A DNA stretch of 64,000 bases from Rhynchopus sp. YZ270_cl-10 (taxonomy: Eukaryota > Euglenozoa > Diplonemea > Diplonemida > Diplonemidae). The stretch's first letter is position 1; each line of letters opens with the position of its first letter. A program made the translations under genes and the position numbers. The DNA lies in assembly GCA_964035575.1 (NCBI GenBank), contig OZ037878.1:682001-746000 (forward strand), in the 5' to 3' direction. The notes under the pieces were generated by a model. That model saw only the letters and a program-made list of their open reading frames with translations. It was not told the DNA's origin and did not search any database. Of this stretch, positions 1-9,321 are shown one piece after another.

Positions 1-287
1 CCCCAGTCCCATCCCTCGGCTGCTTCAGCTTCGGCGCTATTCTGCCGGTCTTGTCCCCAGGTCGGATGTCCATCCCTGTGGCAACCTCGAAGTCGATGAG
101 CAGCTCCATGTGGGAGACTTCACGTCCAGCTTCGTCGCTCCATTGTAAACCACCCAGCCAGGAGGCAAACGCCAGCAGCAGCGCACGTCCATACGGCCAC
201 CTCCTTTTCAGGGGGGTGTAGTCCACCAAACTGTTCGCGTGTTGCGTCGTCGTGTCCAACTCCGGCGCCCATTCGTTGTCCTCACGA
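1..287 (-). mobile_element. LINE-like reverse-transcriptase ORF fragment (window edge)
   Basis: A minus-strand frame is open from about 287 to the window edge, about 93 codons, in a different frame from the Ub-like gene beside it. It contains WLGGLQWSDEAG followed by MELLIDFEVATG, which resembles the region downstream of the palm in LINE polyproteins of other protists. At about 287 the sequence stops matching the other Ub-like/LRR paralogs, so a 5'-truncated LINE probably landed in copy A. Only the edge is visible, so the family call is an inference; it could also be an unrelated gene joined by rearrangement. Confidence 0.35.
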
Positions 288-486
288 GCATAATCGTGTC
301 CCCAGCACTCAGCTCCTTGATGCCCTCCTCTTCACACAGCACCTCCCCTTTGAAAGTCATCTGAAAGCTGTCTTCCTGCAACCCTGCTGCAGACGCCACC
401 TTCAGACGCAGGTGTCCAAGTGCATCATCCACACCCACCTCCACCACATGTTCCTTCTCATCAAAATCCTTGATCGTGAGATCCAT
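208..486 (-). pseudogene. Truncated Ub-like/LRR gene (copy A)
   Basis: Starts with the same MDLTIKDFDEKEHVVEVG segment as the complete paralogs and keeps the whole N-terminal ubiquitin-like domain (about 70 residues, ending GDTIMLVRTT). The sequence then changes at about position 287 and the frame closes 20 codons later. No leucine-rich repeats follow. The start codon is the ATG shared by all copies, preceded by a T-rich leader. The foreign sequence at the break carries a LINE-like frame. The copy is probably non-functional as an LRR protein, though a free Ub-like domain of about 92 residues could still be made. Confidence 0.75.
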
Positions 487-1133
487 TTTTTTGTCTTTTT
501 GTGTTTTGTGCTGTGGTGGAGAAGGTGTGGACAAGCAAGAAACAAAGAGATAGAAACGGAAGCTGCAATATGCAGACAACCCATTAATGAGCGAACTCAA
601 CAGGCAACCAGAAGATGCAAAAAGAAACTGAGGCTTGCCTGCACCACAATGTGAACCAGATTTGTACGTCACCACCACTCATCACCAACCCACCACAGAG
701 AGCTATGTGTTTTCCTTCCCATCATCCTCTGCTTGCCGCAACAACCTTACTCAATTGGAGAGGTCTCCACCATTCTCACAATGCTGTATATTGCTCAACA
801 CTCATAGCAATAATCTAAGGAAGACAGACGGAACAAGCATTTACACCACAACAACCCTTCCCCGAGCATCAGAGCTCTTCCATTGAAAGACAATGTGAGC
901 TCACTCTCTGCTCGCACCCCTGCATGAATCTGGCATCTGAAAGGGTTCAGACACCTATGCGGGTTTACCGAATGCACCTCTACTTCAACAGAGACAGCGG
1001 TGTGAGGACATAAAACACAACCACTAAACTCTTCCCTCCCATCCCCTCCCATTGACGTACCAACCCACATATGTATCTTCGGATTGTAAGATGAAAAGAA
1101 GTCCCTCTGTGCTGAATCACCGGGGGGAAAAGG
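487..1133. other. Intergenic, upstream of copy A
   Basis: Begins with the T-rich leader shared by the Ub-like/LRR paralogs, whose next about 70 bases repeat the leaders of copies B, C and E. The remainder is low in recognisable signal. A 129-codon minus frame crosses it but has no recognisable domain, and its N-terminal part is made from the duplicated flank. Confidence 0.5.
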
Positions 1134-1560
1134 AGCTCTCGCAGATGCTCGGCGTACGTTTGGCCACAAAGAGGACCACCGCACTTCCTAGAGTCTGCTC
1201 CTCTCGTGCTGAGGTGTGCTGCTGTTTTGTGTCAGAGTGAGCTGAGTAATGTTTGTCATCAGAGTCGATCAAGCTAACAGGAAACGTTGAAAAGGTTTGT
1301 CATCACGTCTTCACGGAAATGGAAGTTGGAAACAGTACAGACAGGTCTCTGGCCAAGGTTGACAGGCAGATGTGAGAGAGTTACCCAAATGACCGCCAGA
1401 GGACCTTGTCCTCAATCAAATGATACCTTCTTCTTTCAGGTTGGGGAGGGAGGTGGTAAAAACGCTGCATAAACTCTCGAGGGAGGTGGGAATGTCTTGT
1501 TTTGTTTGCTTTGTATTGCGACTGAAAAACAGGGGAAAAGAAAACTTGAAAGATGTACCG
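1134..1560. repeat. Shared upstream cassette R, copy 1
   Basis: A block of about 430 bp running from GCAGATGCTCGGCGTACG to GAAAGATGTACCGCAACAC. It recurs nearly unchanged at about 37181, 52001, 56877 and 59955, and in part at about 2937, 58405 and 61415. In each complete copy it lies between the 3' end of a Ub-like/LRR gene and the next gene on the minus strand. It therefore probably contains the 3' processing region of one gene and the promoter or leader of the next. Confidence 0.8.
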
Positions 1561-1639
1561 CAACACGAACCCTTGCTCTCTGCGAACCCTGCTTCCCTTT
1601 CCTCAGAGGGCTCTGTGTCTGCATGAAGACGCTTCCACC

Positions 1640-2686
1640 TCACCCTTCTTTCTGCACGGTTGCGGGGTCGGGCACGTTGTCAGTCTCGCATCTCAGACCG
1701 TGAATCGCGTTTGTCGGCAAAGGCGGTTCTTTCGCAAGCAACCTCCTCACAACCAGAGCGTCCTTGCTCAACCCTGAGGCATCGATTCTTGTTAACTCTG
1801 AGCAGCGGAAGAACAAGTCCTCCCCAATACTCCTGACCCCGCTCAACGCAGACAGGCCATCGACGACTTGCAAGAGCGAGCAATCCCCAAAGAAGTACTT
1901 CCCGATGGTAACGACACTCCTCAGCCCCGAAAGACAAACTCTCTTCAACGCCAAGCAGCCGCAAAGAAATGCTTCACCTATTTCGGTGACATTGCTCAAC
2001 CCCGAAAGGTCCACCGACGTCAAATGCTTGCAGTAGCTGAGAAAAGACCTCTCAATCACAGTCACGCGGCGAAACACAGAGAGGTCAACCCTTCGCAATG
2101 CAGAGGAGCGAAGAAAGGAGCTACCTATTGCAGTGACACTGCCGAACCCCGACAGGTTGATGCTCTCCAATCGCTTGGCGCCGCTGATGAAGGTAGCTCC
2201 TATCACAGTCACATTGCACAACCCTGAAAGGTCAACCTCTGTCAACTGTCGGCAAAAGTACAGGAAGGAATCCCCTATTTTTGCGACAACCGACACAGCA
2301 CTAAGGTCAAGTCGCGTTAACTCACTGTATTGCAACAAGTCATCAGGAATCTCAGTCGCAACCTCCGCCTCCAAAAGCAAACGCGCAACGTCCGGATCCT
2401 CCACAGTCGCCAACCTCTGTTTTGTCAGGTCTGTCTCGCCCAATGCGTGAAGTGCTGCAATGGCAGCAAACTTTTTTGTCCTCATGAGCATAATCGTGTC
2501 CCCAGCACTCAGCCCCTTGATGCCCTCCTCTTCACGCAGCACCTCCCCTTTGAAAGTCATCTGAAAGCTGTCTTCCTGCAACCCTGCTGCAGACGCCACC
2601 TTCAGACGCAGGTGTCCAAGTGCATCATCCACACCCACCTCCACCACATGTTCCTTCTCATCAAAATCCTTGATCGTGAGATCCAT
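1640..2686 (-). CDS. Ub-like/leucine-rich-repeat protein, copy B (348 aa)
   Basis: Residues 1-70 form a ubiquitin-like beta-grasp-type domain without a C-terminal GG. Residues 75-115 are an alpha-helical linker (FAAIAALHALGETDLT). From about 115 to 315 run tandem LRRs of about 23 residues of the BspA/LRR_5 style (LTxVDLSGLxNVTxIGxxFLxxC). The chosen start is the ATG shared by all copies. An in-frame ATG 38 codons upstream would add a hydrophobic leader (LLVCILQLPFLSLCFLLV), so secretion cannot be excluded. It ends at QKEG; paralogs C and D continue into a charged NLS-like tail, and B lost that frame through a single-base deletion. Each LRR has a variable 7-residue window (here DDLLQYS, DSFLYFC, ATFISGA and so on). 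Function is unknown; ligand recognition is plausible. Confidence 0.85.
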   Translation of the reverse strand: MDLTIKDFDEKEHVVEVGVDDALGHLRLKVASAAGLQEDSFQMTFKGEVLREEEGIKGLSAGDTIMLMRTKKFAAIAALHALGETDLTKQRLATVEDPDVARLLLEAEVATEIPDDLLQYSELTRLDLSAVSVVAKIGDSFLYFCRQLTEVDLSGLCNVTVIGATFISGAKRLESINLSGFGSVTAIGSSFLRSSALRRVDLSVFRRVTVIERSFLSYCKHLTSVDLSGLSNVTEIGEAFLCGCLALKRVCLSGLRSVVTIGKYFFGDCSLLQVVDGLSALSGVRSIGEDLFFRCSELTRIDASGLSKDALVVRRLLAKEPPLPTNAIHGLRCETDNVPDPATVQKEG

Positions 2687-3621
2687 TTTATGTGTTTTTG
2701 TGTTTTGTGCTGTGGCGTATATCGTGGAGAAGGTGTGGACAAGCAAGAAACAAAGAGATAAAAACGGAAGCTGCAATATGCAGACCAACAGCCGAGGCAA
2801 CTACCTTCAGCCGTGCATGGGAACGTCAGTCTCGTCTTCTTAATGTCGTAATCAGCAGCTGTTGCCTCATACGCAAATTGCCAAATTATTAAGTTTTGTC
2901 ATCATCCGACGGAACTGTTCGGAGGGAGGGGGGAGGAAGGAGCACTCGCAGATGCTCGGCGTACGTTTGGCCACAAAGAGGACCACCGCACTTCCTAGAG
3001 TCTGCTCGTTAACATCCCTTTTTATCTCCAAAAGAGTCATGCGGAACCCCCTGCTTTTTTTATGTTATTCTAACTGAATTGTAAATGAAGAAAAGGTAAC
3101 TGAGACCATCCTCCACGCGTGACGAAAGTCACACATGGCAATGGAACACCACCCCCGCCACCCACCACCTCCCTCTTCGCTCTTCTGCAGAACAAGCCAC
3201 TCCATAACTATGTGTAAATGCATAAAAAGGAGCACCCCCCCCCCCCCCCCTACCCACCCACCCCCCTAGGCATCCATGTCATGTCAAGCGATGATTCGCA
3301 TTTTCCGACGCCGCACTAGATTGTGCATTTGAGGCATGAAGTGTGATATTTATTTTTGCTCAAAACATCGCAAAGTGTGATTTTTTGGAGCAATCTGAAA
3401 AAAAAAATGCGGGGTCGGACAATTTCTTTGTCAGTTTAAGCCACCCCATCACAGTGCGAACAAACAGGGGTGAACCCGGGGGTTTTTTCCATTTTTTTTG
3501 GATCGGGCACCCGGGTTTTTTCTAAGGATTTGACATGTATGCCGAGGGGGTCAAAGGGGTGTCACAAAGACCATTTTTTCAAAAAAGTGAAAACCCCTTC
3601 ATCAGAATGCGCCAATACCAC
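2687..3621. other. Intergenic between copy B and the docking-complex gene
   Basis: Bases 2687-3010 repeat the 5' flank found at 51876-52075 and include part of cassette R at about 2937. A cytosine run lies at about 3233-3250. I see no gene in 3010-3621; short T-rich runs and a GGGTGAACCCGGGGG-type palindromic stretch lie near 3470. Confidence 0.5.
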
Positions 3622-6600
3622 CTACTTCCCTTTTGTTTTGGTTTTGCCCCACTTACCGGTGTATTTTCCTTTGTCGGCTTGGGCTTGCTGCATTTTGATT
3701 CTTTTGAGGGACTTTTCGACGAGCTCCTCGCGTGACATGACGTGGGTGCCTTCGTCGTCATCGTCTTCGTCGTTGTACTCATCTCCGGTGGAGGGGATCT
3801 CGATTTGGATCTGTGTTTGTCCAAAGGGCTTCGCAGGGCCGCGGATGGTGCTGCTGACTGTGGTGGTCTCCTGCTTCTGCCATGCACGGAGGAATTCGTC
3901 ACAACGAAGCTCGATTGCTGCCAGGTACAGCAGAAGGTTGCTTGCATTTGGCCCAACAGGTGCACCCTTCTCGCTGACACCGCATTGGCCAACGATTTTG
4001 TCGGTGGGGCAGTCCATCTTCGCGAAGACGACTTCGACCAGCGCCATGATCTCGTCCAAAACCTTCTGCGTGGCATCAAGGTTCTCCCTGTATTTGTAGT
4101 TCTGCGTCTCCGCCTCCTTCAGCTGTGTGCCCAACTCCTTGAGAACCTTCTGTCTCTGCAGGTCCGCATGGCTGCCAACATTGCCCTTGACCTTCTCAAT
4201 GTCTTTCAGGTACGCCTGCTTCTCCTCCTCGCTTTTGTCAAGCTCGCTGTTCAGCTCGTTGACGTAGTTGAAGAGCGAGAAGTTGTCGTCCTCGGAGTGC
4301 AGGAAGGTCGACACAAGCTTGGAGATGTCCTCGCAGTTTGTTGCCTGCCGTATCTTTTGGAAGGCCTCTTCGTACATGGAGAGCGTCATCTGCCCGTCAG
4401 GCTGGCTTGTCTGGTAGGAAGCGGTTGGTGGGGTTGCGGTGTTCGCAGTGGACTGCTTCTGTCCTTGCAGCAGACGTTTTTTGATGGTCGCCTCGTCTTT
4501 CGCGCCTTTGCTCTCAGCGATCTGCTTTTCTTTGCGCTCGGTCATGCGGCATTTGATGGCATCCTTCATCTTGCGGTCCTCCTCAAGCAACTCGTCCAGC
4601 TCCTTGAAGGTTTCTTCGAAGGACTCCATCTCCTTCTTTGCGTAGAGCTTGAGCTGTTCGAGCTCGCTGATGGCGTTGTCCTTTTCCTCGTAGGCGATGT
4701 TGCTGACTTCGATGATGAAGGCCATCTCCTTCTTGCGTTCTTGCAGCTCCTTTTCAAGCTTTTTGTAGATTGCGTCGAAGACACCACGCTCTCGGCGGAG
4801 ATTGTCAATCTGCTCGCGCAGCTCTTTGTTGATGTGCAGCGCTTCGTTGAACTTCACAAGCGCACGGTCAAGGCGGTTTTCTAAGACACTAACCTGCCGT
4901 TCGATCTTCGTGTGCGACTCTTGCGTCGTATTGACACTAAGCACAGAGTGCACCCAGTCGGGTGCATTGCGACTATCCTTCGTCTTCGGGTCACCTCTGC
5001 TCCGTGCCACCCTATCTTGCAGCTCACGCAGCAGCTGCTCTTTATGAATAGCCTTCCGCTTCTCAATGTCATGCTTCCTCTCGAGGGTGGAGTGCAGCTC
5101 CTTCTTCTTCTCGAGATCCTGTTGGGAAAAAAAAAAGAAAAGTTTCTTAGATGATCCTAAGCCTCTCTCCCCTGCTTAGTCACCTTAATAAAGTGGTTGG
5201 TTCTTAGCTTTAGTGCAGACTCAACACATCTCCAATAGTGTAAAGTATAATTACCCATGTAAAAAAATTTGAAGTGATGAACCTAAGCCTGTTAAAAGGT
5301 AGAAGAAGAGGAAGGGGAGGGGACTCTCAGGGGAGGAGCGTACCTTGTTGATATTCGCGATAAGCGGGTTCTTTTCGCGGAAGCTTAACGATGGGGCCAT
5401 GAGCATGGCGATCTGTGGGAAAAGAGGAGGGGAGGTGAAGGAGAGAGACGTGGGTTTTGCATACGTCCTGTTTCAAGCGTTCATTGTCTTTGCGGAGGTT
5501 TTCTTGTTCGATGCCGATTCGGCGGATTTCTTTTGAGATCTGTTGTGGAAATGTGTTTGGAAAATATCGGTTTGTTTTGGTAATCCCGAAGTGTGGGATA
5601 TGGCCATTGCAAAATGTCAATTCATTACACACAAAAAAAAAGAGAAGTTGAAAGTGCAAGCGCGACACCGTTCATCGGCGGACGCAGGTATTGGTTCCCC
5701 ACGCGGGTTATCGAACCCCCCCGGGGGGGGAGCACTGTATTCTCCCGTATATATTGTCAAAAAAAACACATACCTGCTCTTGGTAGTTACGGTTGTTCCC
5801 CCGGTACCGCCGCGTCTGCTTCTTGAGTTTCTCTTGCTGTTTCTTGTCCTGTGGCAAAAAGATGGGTTTTTTTGGAGTACTGTCTGAAACTGATGCAATA
5901 AAGCTCCGCAAAAAACGAGTACAGTCATCCAACAAACGTTGGTGGGTAAAAAGGTTGGTGGGTAAAAAGGTTGGTGGGGTAAAAACGTTGGTGGGTTTGG
6001 GGTCTCGGAAAATTTTGGTGGGTTTTTTGGATTAGAACTGCATTTTTGAGTTTCTTTACGTGGACCCCTATGCCCCTCCTCCCCTCCCCACTTCCACCCA
6101 AACCCGGTCCAGATTGAAAAAATAATACCACAAAAGTAAAAAAAGATGCCCCCATATACAAAACCTGCCGCAAAACCCGCGCCTAAGCGCAACAACAAGA
6201 GGGCGTACATCCAATGGGAAAACAGCGACTTTGAAGAGATGACTCGCTATTTCGATGCTTGTGGGACCATCGCAGGTGCCAAAAGGAAGTGGAACGCATG
6301 CCACCCCCTACGCATGACGTCGGACTCCACAGTCAGACGTGCCAGAGATGAAGTGCACGAGCAGAGACGCAAGCGCAACCGATCGGTGGGTTCTGCGAAT
6401 GCGCCGGATGCACCGGCGGCAAAGAAGTACCGTGGGGGGAGGCCCGCGACCGTCACAGACACACAGAAGACCCAACTCCTTGAGGACATGTACGCCATCC
6501 GGAGAGAGGGTGGCTTCGTATCACCTATAGTGGTGCGAAGCAACCTGCGGCAGAAAGGGATAAAGGTGGGATACGAGTGGTCCCGCCAATTTTTAAAGGG

Positions 6601-8573
6601 CCAAAAATTCACTCGTAAACGTGTGAGCAGCAAATCCGTGGTGACGAAAGCGCAGGTACAGGAGGGCAGGAAGCGGTTGCTAGCTGACCTGAAGGCTGCA
6701 CTGGAGACGTGCAACATTGATGGCATGGATGGCGCGAAGAGAGCGTGCATCATCAACATGGATCAAACCATGATGCCGTACGCGTGCCAGACGGACTACT
6801 GTTGGTCCAATTCCGACGTGGAGAAGTCACAACGAGGGGACAGAGGGACGGCTGTTGCAGCGAAAGCGATGCGGCAAGGTGTAACCATGCAAGTCTGCAT
6901 CAATGCTGAGGGAGCCTTCCTGCCCTCGGAAGTCATTTACAAAGGGAAAACGAAAAGGAGCAGACCCCTCTACAAAGACAAGTACCTTGATAAGTACACT
7001 GGTGGGGAGAGCTGGCACCTCACCCAGAACCAGAGTCGATGGGCAACTACTGAGACGCTCAAGGAGTACATCAAAGTAGTTCTCGTTCCCTACAGGACAC
7101 GCACCATTGCACGACTTAGCCTTGACGTGAACCAGCGCTTCGTCATGGTCATGGATCATTTTCGTGGGCAGGACAACACAGTAGTTGTTAATTCATTCAA
7201 CGACAACCACTTCGAATGCGTGTTCGTGCCACCGGGACTGACCGCATTCTTGCAGCCCCTCGACATAGCTGTCATGCAAGTGATCAAGAGGCACGTGAAG
7301 GAGTTGCTTTGTGGGTGGTTCAACAATCGCTTGGTTTCGTTGACGAAGAAAAGGGACGCTGCGGCAAAAAAGCTGTGCGAAGAGGAGTTGAGTGAAGATG
7401 AGGAGGACGAGGCGATCGCTACGTTGGGTGCAACCATCAAACTTACACCGACGAAGGTACGTCAGCAGCACCTGAAGTGGATGATGCAGGCCGTGAAGCG
7501 GATCAAGCCCGATACCGTGCTCGATGGGTGGAGGAAAATGAGGGGTGATCTCGTGGTCATCCCAGACGAAGAAGAAGACCTGGCGCAAGACCTCGCATTC
7601 GAGCAGCTTGCGCAAGAAGTGGAGGCGTACATGTTGATGGATGCGCAACAAATGGAGGCAGAAGAAGTCGAAGCATCAGCGGCTATTGACTGCGACAGGG
7701 AAAGTGACAGTGATGACTCTGAAGAACCCATACCCATGTACGTAGTGTCATCGTAAATCGCGCCCCTCTGTCCTTTATCCCCCCCTTCCCCCTCCCAGTT
7801 TGAAGTGTTGTCATCTGACGCACTCTCCCACCCCCCACCCTTCCATTAGTGAGCCCAACTTGTAGGACTCACTACCCTGTTCTCCCGATACATCTTGTAA
7901 TCCCCAAGAACACCGTCTCAGTACCTGAGGATCTGTGTGTTCTAGCCAATTGTTTAGCACCACCCCATCCCAATACCCCCAAGCAAACCAAAGGGAAAAA
8001 AGTTACTTTTTATATTCTTGCTGCATATCTCGTCGGGCGACCTCCCACTTCCCACTCACTCCACACACAGGTTTACACCGTCAATGTTGCACTTTTGGGT
8101 TTGCGGGTACATGGTAAACACAGGTTTGAAACCACTAAGGTTGGTGGGGTAAAAAGGTTGGTGGGGTAAAAACGTTGGTGGGTTTGGGGTCTCGAAAAAA
8201 TTTGGTGGGTTTTTACCCCACCAACCTTTGTTGGATGACTGTAGTTAAAACTAAAACGCAGCTCGGTCATGCTCATGCTAAGGGTGGGACGTTTGAGCGT
8301 TCCGTACCGTAAGAGAACAGGTTAATCAAGCCTAAATGGTCCGCTATGATTTTGCACGATAGTCACCGTGGGAGCATAGCAGGTGACCCTAAGGGCAATC
8401 ATTTGCAACAGAACGAAAAGAATTACAAAAAAAAATACTCTACTAGTTGGCATATGTCCTCTCATAAGAACAGCCACGCACATCATCTCTTCCTTGTAGC
8501 GTGATGTGTTTTTGCATACCGCATCAGGTGGGCTTGCCGGCGGCTCGGGCTTGATTTGCTTTTCGTCAACCAT
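3622..8573 (-). CDS. Outer dynein arm docking complex coiled-coil subunit (ODAD1/CCDC114/DC2-like), 5 exons, about 589 aa
   Basis: Exons on the minus strand are 8573-8520, 5848-5774, 5539-5465, 5412-5344 and 5118-3622. Every junction is GT-AG and phase 0 (donors GTATG or GTACG, acceptors in CACAG or CAACAG), giving 18+25+25+23+498 residues. Exon 5 carries the family core (VLENRLDRALVKFNEAL, then NLRRERGVFDAIYKKLEKEL), typical of CCDC63/CCDC114 and Chlamydomonas DC2. These proteins anchor outer dynein arms to axonemal doublets. The protein is coiled coil almost throughout, with an acidic then Lys-rich C terminus ending KTKGK. Length agrees with the family (about 550-670 aa). Intron 1 is 2671 nt because a pogo element sits in it; without the element it would be about 349 nt. 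Introns 2 and 4 also hold dispersed structured repeats. Exon 1 is short, so its assignment is the least certain part. Confidence 0.88.
5149..5189 (+). repeat. CTCTC-loop hairpin element, copy a (intron 4)
   Basis: AGATGATCCTAAGC, a C/T-rich loop, GCTTAG and then TCACCTT. Inner stem CTAAGC/GCTTAG with outer AGATG/CACCT. A member of a dispersed hairpin family; a second, partial copy lies at about 5275-5302 in the same intron. Confidence 0.5.
5644..5734 (+). repeat. GGCGGACGCAGG structured repeat, copy S1 (intron 2)
   Basis: Contains GTTGAAAGTGCAAGCG, the core ATCGGCGGACGCAGG, and a T-arm-like segment GCGGGTTATCGAACCC. It closes with AGTGC pairing to GCACT. Related copies lie at 13051, 13320, 24617, 49066, 58752, 58891 and 61816. 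It could be tRNA-derived (SINE-like), but no complete tRNA fold is present. Confidence 0.5.
5922..6032 (+). repeat. pogo left terminal and subterminal repeats
   Basis: A terminal inverted repeat of about 33 nt followed by tandem GGTTGGTGGGTAAAAA words and GTTTGGGGTCTCGG. These are likely transposase-binding sites. Confidence 0.85.
6146..7756 (+). CDS. pogo/Tigger transposase, DDE_1 type (536 aa)
   Basis: Catalytic aspartates are visible at D206 (CIINMDQTMMPY), D337 (VMVMDHFRGQDN) and D373 (LTAFLQPLDIAVM), giving DD35D spacing and the QPLD signature of pogo-like DDE_1 enzymes. The N-terminal third is basic with helix-turn-helix-like segments for binding the inverted repeats, and KKYRGGRPATVTDTQ resembles the linker before a second HTH. 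The C terminus is strongly acidic (DEEEDLAQD, DCDRESDSDDSEE). The frame is whole and runs from an ATG 8 bp after an A-rich run to a stop 485 bp before the right end. Length is usual for the family. It is probably competent, though this cannot be shown from sequence. Confidence 0.93.
   Translation: MPPYTKPAAKPAPKRNNKRAYIQWENSDFEEMTRYFDACGTIAGAKRKWNACHPLRMTSDSTVRRARDEVHEQRRKRNRSVGSANAPDAPAAKKYRGGRPATVTDTQKTQLLEDMYAIRREGGFVSPIVVRSNLRQKGIKVGYEWSRQFLKGQKFTRKRVSSKSVVTKAQVQEGRKRLLADLKAALETCNIDGMDGAKRACIINMDQTMMPYACQTDYCWSNSDVEKSQRGDRGTAVAAKAMRQGVTMQVCINAEGAFLPSEVIYKGKTKRSRPLYKDKYLDKYTGGESWHLTQNQSRWATTETLKEYIKVVLVPYRTRTIARLSLDVNQRFVMVMDHFRGQDNTVVVNSFNDNHFECVFVPPGLTAFLQPLDIAVMQVIKRHVKELLCGWFNNRLVSLTKKRDAAAKKLCEEELSEDEEDEAIATLGATIKLTPTKVRQQHLKWMMQAVKRIKPDTVLDGWRKMRGDLVVIPDEEEDLAQDLAFEQLAQEVEAYMLMDAQQMEAEEVEASAAIDCDRESDSDDSEEPIPMYVVSS
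8138..8241 (-). repeat. pogo right terminal and subterminal repeats
   Basis: Tandem GGTTGGTGGGGTAAAAA words lie in the same orientation as at the left end. They are followed by the inverted terminal copy of CAGTCATCCAACAAAGG, with TA immediately outside. Confidence 0.85.
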
Positions 8574-9321
8574 TGTGTACGCTTTTGTGTTTCTTAAATT
8601 ATTATTTAAAAGATGCGGGACGTAGCCCTCTGTTGATGGTGTGTGACCTTTTCGCTTCAACCGCAAATACGGAAATTGACTCGAGAAAAAAAAAAACTGT
8701 CAGGAGGAGATTTATTGGGATGGTGGTTCCTTCTCGGGGGTGCGCATTTTATTTCAATAATAGTTACCGGATGGGCTCTCTGGGGAGAATGGAGGGGGGC
8801 GAGAACACAAAGACCTTCACACAATCCCTTTTTTAAAAAGGTACCAGCTGACAATGTGCAGGTAAAAAAAGGCAGTGAATCAGAGAAAAAACCCCGTGGT
8901 CTGGGTTCTTCTTTCCTTGCAGAGGGAAGCAAACAGGGAAGGTGTGCGCGATAGAGCAAACCCCGTACTGGAGACTGGCCTGCAAAAAAAGTAATGAAAT
9001 ATTTTGAACGAACTGACCTATCAAGGGGAAAACCCCCCTTACAGAAACCAGGGAGAGTTTTGCGGTGGAAGAACGGCGGAAGTCGCTTCTTATTCACCCA
9101 AAACTTTTTTGTGTATAAAACAGGTTGGAGTGTGAGAAAAGACACAGAGTTCTGACCCCTTGGGGTTTTAAAAAATGGGTGCAATATGTTATTGGGTTAG
9201 GGCGCAAAACAGATGACTGAGGGAACGGACGTATGCAGACCTCACTCAAATATCCATCTACATGCTTTAAAGATCGTTTGTTTGTTTGTTTTTTGTGATC
9301 AGGACACTCCCCATCTGAGCT
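8574..9321. other. Intergenic, probable promoter side of the docking-complex gene
   Basis: AT-rich DNA directly upstream of the exon 1 ATG at 8573. I see no convincing gene, repeat or RNA here. Confidence 0.4.

Larger units (their letters stand above)
5922..8241 (+). mobile_element. pogo/Tigger-type DNA transposon, complete (2320 bp)
   Basis: Ends are inverted: CAGTCATCCAACAAA at 5922 and its complement ending at 8241, each flanked by a TA target-site duplication (5920-5921 and 8242-8243). Inside each end the word GGTTGGTGGGGTAAAAA repeats about three times, followed by TTGGTGGGTTTGGGGTCTCG in both. The element encodes one open transposase on the plus strand and lies in intron 1 of the minus-strand docking-complex gene. 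TA duplication, CAGT termini and a DDD transposase place it in Tc1/mariner, pogo/Tigger group. Good end matches and an unbroken frame suggest a recent insertion. Confidence 0.93.

Noticed and set aside
795-1184. 129-codon minus-strand frame upstream of copy A
   Set aside because: N-terminal part is duplicated flank sequence and the rest has no domain; also no conserved start.
3742-4884. 380-codon plus-strand frame
   Set aside because: Antisense shadow of exon 5 of the docking-complex gene; Leu/Val-rich with no domain.
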